Shown: positions 1-6,043 of the stretch, piece by piece
Position numbering within the stretch: the stretch's first letter is position 1
Layout of the letters: each line of letters starts with the position of its first letter
Position numbers and translations under genes: made by a program
The notes under the pieces: model-generated
Told to the model about the DNA's origin: nothing
Database searches by the model: none
Seen by the model: the letters and a program-made list of their open reading frames with translations, nothing else
Assembly (NCBI GenBank): GCA_947311265.1
Contig: CAMZKQ010000044.1
Span: 1-12,524, forward strand
Direction of reading: 5' to 3'
DNA length: 12,524 nt
DNA from: an uncultured Chlorobiota bacterium
GTDB taxonomy: Bacteria; Bacteroidota; Bacteroidia; Bacteroidales; JAADGE01

Positions 1-1
1 A

Positions 2-700
2 GAAATGGCAGGAAGAGGTATTTTTGCAAAAATGGGGAATAATGAAGTAAAAGTAGGCTCGGAAGCCTTTGTCTTGGCTAGGGAGGCTGAAAACAAAAAT
101 CAAAAATCAGTAGTTTATGTATCTATAAATAAGATATTTATAGGCTATTTTAGTATTACTAACAAATATAGGCAAGGGCTAGACAAATTAATTGAAAAAT
201 TAAACCCCAAGTTTAACCTTTACCTGCTTTCGGGCGATAATGATAACGAAAAACAAAATCTGGGACATTATTTTGAATCCGAAAATATGCAATTTTACTG
301 CTCCCCACAAGCCAAAAAAGCACAGATAAAAGCCTTGCAAAAAGAAGGCAAAAATACACTAATGACTGGCGATGGTCTAAACGATGCTGGAGCTTTAATG
401 CAAAGCAATGCAGCGCTATCAGTGGCCGACGATGTGTACCACTTTTCGCTAGCCAGTGATGCCATTTTGGAGGCTTCTAAATTAGAAAAATTAGCAGATT
501 TTATAATGTTTTCTAAAAAGGCACTAAACATTGTAAAATGGAGCTTTGTAATTTCACTTTGTTATAATTTTACAGGCATAGCCATTGCCCTATCGGGCAA
601 TTTGTCGCCAGTAGTAGCGGCAATTTTGATGCCTGCGAGTTCCATTAGTGTAGTGGCTTTTGCTACCTTTGCAGTTCGCCTGGCTGGGCGAAAATTGTAA
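2..700 (+). CDS. Heavy-metal P1B-type ATPase, C-terminal part (CcoI/FixI-like copper pump), 5' truncated
   Basis: Inner-membrane metal-transporting P-type ATPase cut by the window edge; the frame is open to base 2 and the phosphorylation loop, CPx helix and N-terminal metal site lie upstream. Counting from the Met at base 5, the visible part starts in the nucleotide-binding domain (a GRGIFAKM stretch matching the G-x-G motif of P1B pumps). It continues with SGDN at 76-79 and the hinge motif TGDGLND at 121-127. The last two membrane helices carry the paired signatures Y187-N188 and M209-P-A-S-S213 that line the Cu(I) site in P1B-1 pumps. The usual Pro after YN is absent, and the tail resembles Bacteroidota CcoI/FixI proteins that load copper into cbb3 oxidase. 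Neither ccoS nor ccoN follows; a terminator does. Metal P-ATPase is near certain; the CcoI subtype is inference. Confidence 0.9.
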   Translation, partial: EMAGRGIFAKMGNNEVKVGSEAFVLAREAENKNQKSVVYVSINKIFIGYFSITNKYRQGLDKLIEKLNPKFNLYLLSGDNDNEKQNLGHYFESENMQFYCSPQAKKAQIKALQKEGKNTLMTGDGLNDAGALMQSNAALSVADDVYHFSLASDAILEASKLEKLADFIMFSKKALNIVKWSFVISLCYNFTGIAIALSGNLSPVVAAILMPASSISVVAFATFAVRLAGRKL

Positions 701-742
701 TTATAAGTTCACTTTTTTAGCAAATTAGCAAACTGATGATGT

Positions 743-780
743 TAAAACCCCCAAAAGCCAATACGCTTTTGGGGGTTTTA
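743..780. terminator. Strong bidirectional intrinsic terminator
   Basis: Perfect 16-bp inverted repeat: arms 743-758 and 765-780, loop CAATAC. The stem has a CCCCC/GGGGG core, AAAA on the left and TTTT on the right, so it can end transcripts in both directions. It sits between the convergent P-type ATPase gene (plus) and the small lipoprotein gene (minus), which fits a shared terminator. Confidence 0.88.
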
Positions 781-805
781 TACAAGCCCTTTTTATCCGC
801 CATAA

Positions 806-1246
806 TTACCTATTAAAATGTTGATTAATAATAGAGTCCATGCGGTGCTTAATTGTTTCAAAACTAGGGTTTGTAGATAAAAAATCATCTTCAAAAAAGG
901 ATTGATTAAATCCGTTATTAGAGGGATTAAAGAATTGTTCAAAAAGAGGGTCGTGCTGAAATAACTCATTTGCATCAAACTCTTGCTTAAAGGCTTGCAA
1001 CAAGCTGTCTGCCACAGCATTAGCACCATGTGAAGCGTAGGAGTAAGTGTAAACCGAATCATAAGCAATAAGGTTGCCAGCATCATCGTACTCACTATGT
1101 ACACTTATATTTTCATTCGGTTTTGTGCTTATTAGACTACTGTCTGGCTGGCTGGCAAGTGCCGAATTATTTTTTATTTCTTTTTGCCCACTGCAACTAC
1201 TAAAACCCATAAGTGCAACGAGGATAAAAATACTTAACTTTTTCAT
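806..1246 (-). CDS. Small lipoprotein of unknown function
   Basis: 146-aa predicted lipoprotein; family not recognised. It has a short hydrophobic signal peptide ending in a lipobox with Cys18 (residues GFSSC), so the mature protein should be lipid-anchored. After a Ser/Asn-rich linker there is an N-A-Y-D-S-V-Y-like segment (about 50-72). The C-terminal part (about 84-146) is rich in Phe, Asp, Asn and Gln, with repeated FF and DD patches, and ends in an amphipathic MDSIINQHF-type helix. It lies 77 bp downstream of hsp20 on the same strand, but a hairpin terminator separates them, so it is either expressed by read-through or from its own promoter. The Phe-rich region is loosely like the disordered N-terminus of small heat-shock proteins, which may be only compositional. 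ATG start; no frame problem. Confidence 0.75.
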   Translation of the reverse strand: MKKLSIFILVALMGFSSCSGQKEIKNNSALASQPDSSLISTKPNENISVHSEYDDAGNLIAYDSVYTYSYASHGANAVADSLLQAFKQEFDANELFQHDPLFEQFFNPSNNGFNQSFFEDDFLSTNPSFETIKHRMDSIINQHFNR

Positions 1247-1266
1247 TGTTTTAGAATTAGAAAGTT

Positions 1267-1305
1267 ATAAAAAAAGTGGAAAGTTGGTTAAATAACCAAC
1301 TTTCC
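1267..1305 (-). terminator. Intrinsic terminator after hsp20
   Basis: Perfect 13-bp inverted repeat (arms 1278-1290 and 1293-1305, two-base centre). Read on the minus strand it is followed by a run of seven T, starting two bases after the stem. It lies just after the hsp20 stop and ahead of the next gene on that strand, so it should end or attenuate the hsp20 transcript. Confidence 0.8.
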
Positions 1306-1323
1306 TTGAGGTTCAGCAACAAC

Positions 1324-1761
1324 TTATTGAATTTCAATTTGGGTTGGTGCTTTTGGTTTAGCCTCTTCCTTTTTCGGGATAATTACCTTTAGGATACCAT
1401 CTTCATACTTTGCCGTAATTTTTTCATTGTCGGCAGTATCTGGTAAGCTAAACGAGCGAGAAAAGGACTGGTAGCTATACTCCCTGCGAGTAAATTGTTC
1501 GCTCTCTTTTAGTTCGTTTTCAGATTTTTTTTCCGAGGAAATGGTTAGCAAATTGTTGTTTAAATCAATTTTAAAATCATTTTTCTCGAAACCCGGGGCT
1601 ACCATTTCTACTTCAAAAGCCTCGTCGTTGGCTTTTATGTTTACGGCAGGAATTGTAGTGTTGGTTTCTGAAAAATTTTTGTTGTTCCAATCGAACATAT
1701 CGTTTTCAAGAAAACGGTCAAAAAAAGAAGGGAACTGGTTGGTGAATTTTACGATAGACAT
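1324..1761 (-). CDS. hsp20: Small heat-shock protein, Hsp20/alpha-crystallin family
   Basis: Cytoplasmic ATP-independent holdase that binds unfolding proteins under stress and hands them to DnaK/ClpB-type refolders. At 145 aa it has the usual length of bacterial class members. The Phe-rich N-terminal arm (about 1-36) is followed by the alpha-crystallin domain (about 38-130). That domain shows the V-x-M-x-x-P-G-F segment at 51-58 and the signature A-K-Y-E-D-G-I-L-K-V at 117-126. A charged tail then carries the oligomerisation motif I-x-I (residues 142-144). The ATG at 1761 is preceded by A/T-rich DNA without a Shine-Dalgarno sequence, as is usual in Bacteroidota. No CIRCE element was seen upstream. 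The gene has its own hairpin terminator, so it is mainly a monocistronic unit. Confidence 0.96.
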   Translation of the reverse strand: MSIVKFTNQFPSFFDRFLENDMFDWNNKNFSETNTTIPAVNIKANDEAFEVEMVAPGFEKNDFKIDLNNNLLTISSEKKSENELKESEQFTRREYSYQSFSRSFSLPDTADNEKITAKYEDGILKVIIPKKEEAKPKAPTQIEIQ

Positions 1762-1971
1762 AACATTAAATTTTTAAGGTTAAAAAATAATTAAATTAGT
1801 ACTTGCAGTTTTTTTGTACTGCTTTGCTCAATTATTTTCAAAACTTGTACCAATTCAAAAAATCTGAAATATTGGCAAAATGTTATATAATTTAATGACT
1901 ATTTGTCTTTATTCTTATATAATTAGAGTTGTTTTCGGAAGCTTTGACAGGAGCTAATGGTCTAAATACTC

Positions 1972-1995
1972 TAATTTCGATAATTTCGATAATTT
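1972..1995 (+). repeat. Tandem 9-bp repeat (TAATTTCGA), about 2.7 copies
   Basis: TAATTTCGA occurs at 1972-1980 and directly again at 1981-1989, then a partial TAATTT to 1995. It lies 50-75 bp before the TonB receptor start, inside the likely promoter/leader. Each unit is one mismatch from the Bacteroidota -7 consensus TAnnTTTG (TAATTTCG), so it might be promoter-related or a binding site. The function is not established. Confidence 0.55.
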
Positions 1996-2019
1996 TTTTA
2001 ACTTGCGATATTATTGAAT

Positions 2020-2044
2020 AAACTAAACTAAACTAAACCAAACC
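2020..2044 (+). repeat. Pentanucleotide tandem repeat touching the TonB receptor start codon
   Basis: Five uninterrupted 5-mers: AAACT three times (2020-2034), then AAACC twice (2035-2044). Two A and the ATG at 2047 follow. The array occupies the translation-initiation region of an outer-membrane receptor gene, where copy-number change would alter leader length but not the reading frame. Confidence 0.75.
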
Positions 2045-2046
2045 AA

Positions 2047-2841
2047 ATGAAAAACAAACTGTTTACCCTACTAGGGCTTATTGTGCTTTTTAGCTTACAG
2101 GTAAATGCACAAGTTGAGCCTACTTCCGAAGTGAATATGCTCGACATGACACTCGAAGAGCTAATGAATATGGACGTGTATTCGGCCTCAAAAATGGCAC
2201 AGAATGCAACCGAGGCACCAGCGCCAATCTACATTGTAACCGAGCTGCAAATTAAAGAACGCAATTATTCATGCTTAAAAGATTTGCTGGAAGATATACC
2301 GCAAATTGAAATACAGAAAAATGCAGAGCCTGAAATTGCTGATATTTACACAATTAACGGTACAGCAGGCAACGAAAAATTTATTATTTTGATGGACGGT
2401 ATCCGCATTAATTCTGCCACAGGCACAGCACATACGCTTGGCCAAAGCTACTCGCTTGCTAATGTAAAACAGGTCGAAATTATTCTTGGCCCCGCCTCTT
2501 CCTTGTATGGTGCCGATGCTTTTACCGGTGTTATTAATATCCTAACTTATAAAGGCTACGAAAATAAAGGGCTACACCTTAGCACTTCTTACGGAATGTT
2601 TAACACTACCGATAATACACTTACATACGGAGTGGGCAATAAACAGGTGGCATTTACAGTTAGCGGAAAGTATAATTACTCCGAAGAGCCATTTTTTCCA
2701 GACTACTACCCAGAGGAGTTTAGCTGGTACAAACGTTACCAAGAAACAGGACAAATGAGGATGTTTGGCGACACTATACAGCTTGCAGGCGACCCCACTA
2801 GCATGGGAAATGCCGACAAATGCGTACTCGCTCTATACTAA
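2047..2841 (+). CDS. TonB-dependent outer-membrane receptor, N-terminal part (signal peptide and plug), ended by frameshift
   Basis: First part of a TonB-dependent receptor, which imports a substrate such as a metal chelate, cobalamin or glycan fragment across the outer membrane using TonB energy. The signal peptide spans residues 1-21 (cleavage after VNA). It is followed by a segment L-E-E-L-M-N-M-D-V-Y-S-A-S-K (37-50), typical of one receptor subgroup. The plug domain spans about 55-170, with the conserved V-E-I-I-L-G-P-A-S-S-L-Y-G-A-D-A-F run near 143-159 and G-V-I-N-I-L-T just after. The barrel begins about residue 175. The frame stops at 2841, 264 codons in, but barrel coding continues one frame over. 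A single extra base between about 2793 and 2820 explains the break. Corrected, 2047-4276 encodes about 742 aa, normal for the family. Substrate unknown. Confidence 0.9.
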   Translation: MKNKLFTLLGLIVLFSLQVNAQVEPTSEVNMLDMTLEELMNMDVYSASKMAQNATEAPAPIYIVTELQIKERNYSCLKDLLEDIPQIEIQKNAEPEIADIYTINGTAGNEKFIILMDGIRINSATGTAHTLGQSYSLANVKQVEIILGPASSLYGADAFTGVINILTYKGYENKGLHLSTSYGMFNTTDNTLTYGVGNKQVAFTVSGKYNYSEEPFFPDYYPEEFSWYKRYQETGQMRMFGDTIQLAGDPTSMGNADKCVLALY

Positions 2842-4276
2842 ATTAAATATTAAAAATTTTGAAGCCGGCTATTCATACCTTTTTGAAAGCCATAGTAGCG
2901 GAGTGGGTACAGGAGCTGATATTTACCTGCGAGCAAAAGATTTGGTGTACGATAATAGCCTGCAAAATGCGTATCTAACGCATAATTTCACATCTAAAAA
3001 TGAAAAATTCACATTAAACTCAACCCTTTCTGGGCAACAATTTAAAATTTTGCCCCGCTCTGTTTTTGTTAATCAATATAGTGGCTATAAAAAAGGCTAT
3101 AAATACTCAAAAGACAATGTAGTGAAAATTGAAGAGCAGTTTAATTATACTTTACTTGAAAAGCTAAACTTAGTAGGTGGACTATCTTATGAGTACATTA
3201 ATGCCATACCTAAAACAAGCGATTTACCTTATCAATACGATGAAAATAAATCGCCCCAAGACCAAAATATTTACTACCCAGGAACAAATGTTACTGATAG
3301 TGCAGGCAACGACCTTACTATAATACAAGATATTTACGATATTAAATATTCCAATGCAGGCTCCTACTTGCAGTTACAATACTATATCCTAAAAAACCTC
3401 ACACTAACAGCTGGGACACGGTACGACTACAACACACGCTACAAAGGCACTATAAATCCTAGAGTCGGGCTTGTTTTTAAACCAATAAAAGCACTCTCTG
3501 TCAAACTGTTGTACGGGCAAGCTTACCTAGCACCATCTCCATACAAATCATACCAGCACTATGGCTCTTTTTTCCCAATATCAAATAGCCAAGGCGAAAT
3601 CTCCCAGCTTGGCAGTGCATATTGGTACTTGCCCAACTTCGATTTAAAGCCCGAAAAGCGCACCTCTTATGATGCTTCTGCAATGTACCAGCTAAATACC
3701 AACTTTGCGTTTTCTGTAAACGGTTACTATGCACAAATTTCAAACCTGATAGTTGCCGAAGGCTATATAAATGAAATTTTTCATGATATTCCTGTCGGCT
3801 TTGTAAATAAAAATATAAATAAAGGCGAGGCAATTAACTATGGCGGAACTGCACGGATAGATTATAAAGGCGTTTTAGGACTAAAGTTTAAGACCAACTT
3901 TTTTGCAGCCTATTCTTATGTTGATGGCAATATTGCCAATGCCCCCCTTATTTATAGTGCAAAACATACTGTAAAGTCTGGTCTAAGTGTAATGTATAAT
4001 CAACGCCTCCAAATTTACACCAAAGTACAATACCGGAGTGGTAGCCTGCGAGAGGGCTCTACTTTTGAGAAACCACTTATTAGCGATGCGTTTACAGTTA
4101 TTAATTTAACAGCTAATTACAAAATACTAAATAAACCTAAATTTCAGCTAGGTGTTTTTTCAAGTATTAGCAATGTATTAAATACAAAATATTATAATGC
4201 TGGCAATGAAAATTTAGACCAAAGCCCACAAGACCCACTTCGGGCAAATTTTGGTTTAAAGTTGGATTTGAAGTAG
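2765..4276 (+). CDS. TonB-dependent receptor, C-terminal beta-barrel part (continuation in shifted frame)
   Basis: Second part of the receptor begun at 2047. Receptor-like coding in this frame probably starts around 2797-2812; the ATG at 2765 is only the first in-frame Met and need not be used. The stretch beginning T-N-A-Y-S-L-Y-T-K-L-N continues directly from the upstream frame. The roughly 490 residues are made of alternating amphipathic strands rich in Tyr, Phe and Asn with aromatic girdles, ending N-V-L-N-T-K-Y-Y-N-A-G and a short barrel-closing strand. These are the marks of the 22-strand TonB receptor barrel. Alone it has no signal peptide or plug and would not be a working receptor. 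A Big_2 lipoprotein gene follows after 111 bp with no clear terminator between, so the two may be co-expressed. Confidence 0.88.
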   Translation: MATLYSLQATPLAWEMPTNAYSLYTKLNIKNFEAGYSYLFESHSSGVGTGADIYLRAKDLVYDNSLQNAYLTHNFTSKNEKFTLNSTLSGQQFKILPRSVFVNQYSGYKKGYKYSKDNVVKIEEQFNYTLLEKLNLVGGLSYEYINAIPKTSDLPYQYDENKSPQDQNIYYPGTNVTDSAGNDLTIIQDIYDIKYSNAGSYLQLQYYILKNLTLTAGTRYDYNTRYKGTINPRVGLVFKPIKALSVKLLYGQAYLAPSPYKSYQHYGSFFPISNSQGEISQLGSAYWYLPNFDLKPEKRTSYDASAMYQLNTNFAFSVNGYYAQISNLIVAEGYINEIFHDIPVGFVNKNINKGEAINYGGTARIDYKGVLGLKFKTNFFAAYSYVDGNIANAPLIYSAKHTVKSGLSVMYNQRLQIYTKVQYRSGSLREGSTFEKPLISDAFTVINLTANYKILNKPKFQLGVFSSISNVLNTKYYNAGNENLDQSPQDPLRANFGLKLDLK

Positions 4277-4387
4277 TGTATAATTTCTCACTTTAAACTA
4301 AAATAAATAGTGTTTAACAACGTTTTTTTTGTATAACTTTTATTATATCTTTAAAATTTTAATTACAAACAGTTTAACAAAATTAAC

Positions 4388-5881
4388 ATGAAAAAATTCA
4401 ACACAATTTTTAACCTTAGCCTTATGGCACTCCTTGCAATAGGGCTAACAATGACTTCCTGCAAAAAAGATAATCCTGTCGAAGACAATCCCGACAATAA
4501 CCCAACCACCAAAAAGAAAATGCTGGTTATTGAGAATGGGGCACAGAATATCGCCCCCGATGGGAGCGTAAAATACAAAGCACATGTTGTAGATGAAGAC
4601 GGGCAAGTATCTGCCGCAAAAAATGCAGTAACATGGTCGGTTTCAGAATCGACAATGGCCACCATTAGCTCGGGCGGTATTATCTCCACCTTAGGCGTAA
4701 CAGGCTCTATGACAGTAACCGCCACTGCCACCGTGGACGGCACAGAGCTTACCGCAACTACCCCATTAGGGATTTATATACAGCCCTCCCTTTTTGCCGT
4801 TGCACCATCAGCAATTATTGGTTTCAAAGGCGATACCTACGAATTAATTGAAGCACTTATTGCACTAAGTACCGATTTACCTACCTTTACTTATGCTAGC
4901 TCAAACACTTCGGTAGCCACCGTTAGTGCAAGCGGCTTAGTAACCCTTACGGGTGGGGGCGATTGCATAATAACAGTAACTGCAAGCACAATGGCTAATA
5001 CACCTTTCAATATCCCTGTTGCCGTAATTGCAGAGCCAGTAATTCCATTGCCTATTACAAAAGTAGAACTTTCGCCAGCATCTGCCGAAAAATTTAGGGG
5101 CGAAACAGCACAATTTTCAGCAAAAGCATTTAATACCGCAGGCGAAGTTGCAGGTGCTCAATTTGAATGGACCACTTCGGATAGCAATATCGCTACGGTT
5201 GATGCTTCGGGTTTGGTTACTACAATTGCAGTAGGCGAAGCCACAGTTTATGCAAAATCGTCAGGGATTTTAGGGCAGGCAGAGATTATAGTAAAACCTG
5301 ATACTGCAATTTTGGTAGAGCCATTTTTTGCAGAAGTAGGGGCTGGTAAAACCAAACAGTTTACTGCCAAAGCATACAATTTGCGTACACAATCATTAAT
5401 CTCGGATATTACTACTTTCGATTGGCAAATCCCAACTTATGGTTTTTCAATATTTGATATTGCATCTGTTGATGCTAATGGGCTAGTTACCGTAAAAAGT
5501 AATGCCACAGTAGGTATGATATCTACTGTAATAGCAACTGTACCGGGCAAACCAGAGCTAGGAGGTGCGGCATCTGTTATGGTAAAATTAGCCGATATAG
5601 GAGGCTGCAATTGTGGAAGCAATGTAGCTAATGTGGCAAGTATTAGTGTGCCAAGTACGCTTACTATGAGCTCTTTTGGTGGTACAGCAACATTAAACCC
5701 TGTGGCACTAGATGCTAGTGGCAACGAAGTTTCAGGCGTTACTTTTAACTATTGTGTAGATAGTTCTACCATCGTATCGATGTTTGAAAATACTGTAAAT
5801 GCTCTTGGCTTCGCTGGTACTGCAACCATTACAGTTTGTGTTGGCGATGTTTCGGCAACAGTGGCAGTTACCACTAACTAA
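4388..5881 (+). CDS. Lipoprotein with about five bacterial Ig-like (Big_2) repeats
   Basis: 497-aa predicted cell-surface lipoprotein. The lipobox is T-M-T-S-C with Cys25, followed by K-K-D and an acidic/Asn/Pro stretch (about 28-40) that could act as a surface-export signal. About five Ig-like Big_2 units follow (about 45-130, 133-215, 223-303, 306-400, 416-496), each with variants of W-x-x-S-x-x-x-x-A-T-V-x-x-x-G-x-V-x-x. Such arrays usually serve as adhesive or spacer modules. The fourth unit is longer. The fifth is preceded by C407-N-C409 and contains Cys456 and Cys484, whereas Cys is nearly absent earlier, so disulfides are possible. Position after a TonB receptor suggests a surface partner; this is inference. 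No catalytic motif was seen. A hairpin terminator follows. Confidence 0.9.
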   Translation: MKKFNTIFNLSLMALLAIGLTMTSCKKDNPVEDNPDNNPTTKKKMLVIENGAQNIAPDGSVKYKAHVVDEDGQVSAAKNAVTWSVSESTMATISSGGIISTLGVTGSMTVTATATVDGTELTATTPLGIYIQPSLFAVAPSAIIGFKGDTYELIEALIALSTDLPTFTYASSNTSVATVSASGLVTLTGGGDCIITVTASTMANTPFNIPVAVIAEPVIPLPITKVELSPASAEKFRGETAQFSAKAFNTAGEVAGAQFEWTTSDSNIATVDASGLVTTIAVGEATVYAKSSGILGQAEIIVKPDTAILVEPFFAEVGAGKTKQFTAKAYNLRTQSLISDITTFDWQIPTYGFSIFDIASVDANGLVTVKSNATVGMISTVIATVPGKPELGGAASVMVKLADIGGCNCGSNVANVASISVPSTLTMSSFGGTATLNPVALDASGNEVSGVTFNYCVDSSTIVSMFENTVNALGFAGTATITVCVGDVSATVAVTTN

Positions 5882-5916
5882 TAGTACAAAAATCTAAAAA
5901 TAGAGTATCGTATAAT

Positions 5917-5948
5917 AAAAAGGAGAAATTTAATTTTCTCCTTTTTTT
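5917..5948. terminator. Bidirectional terminator between the Ig-repeat lipoprotein and exosortase genes
   Basis: GGAGAAA (5922-5928) pairs with TTTCTCC (5935-5941) around a TTTAAT loop. The stem is flanked by five A on the left and seven T on the right, so U-tracts form on both strands. It serves the plus-strand lipoprotein gene. If the exosortase frame is corrected, its stop (5930-5932 on the minus strand) lies in the hairpin loop, so the hairpin overlaps the gene end. Confidence 0.8.
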
Positions 5949-6043
5949 ATGCTTTGTTTTTCAAAAAGATTTAGCTCGTGTAGTTTTTTTGTTTCCTGTA
6001 TGAGTGTATCTGGGTGGCTACAAATAACATTTATAAGCCTATA
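5930..6043 (-). CDS. C-terminal tail of the exosortase in a shifted frame
   Basis: A 37-codon stretch beginning Y-R-L-I-N-V-I-C-S-H-P and ending with a Lys/Glu-rich helix and TAA at 5930. It directly continues the exosortase if one A is added to the A5 run of the minus strand (T5 at 6044-6048 on plus): the junction becomes N-K-K-Y-R-L-I-N-V. An L-I-N-V strand followed by a helix is the usual ending of EpsI-like domains. It is not an independent gene: no start codon lies at its head, and the in-frame Met at 6121 lies inside the exosortase coding region. Confidence 0.6.
   Translation of the reverse strand, partial: YRLINVICSHPDTLIQETKKLHELNLFEKQSIKKGEN

Noticed and set aside
1798..1822. Overlapping short inverted repeats (AGTAC…GTACT and GCAGT…ACTGC) upstream of hsp20, as a possible heat-shock operator.
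   Set aside because: The arms are only 5 bp, do not match CIRCE, and are expected by chance in A/T-rich intergenic DNA.
2791..2841. Programmed +1 ribosomal frameshifting in the TonB receptor.
   Set aside because: No recognisable slippery site with slow codon or stop arrangement is seen, and two further single-base breaks in the same window make indel error or mutation more likely.
4328..4353. A TTTG … TATCTTTA pair as promoter of the Ig-repeat lipoprotein.
   Set aside because: The spacing is about 14 bp instead of about 19-20 and the -7 match is imperfect.
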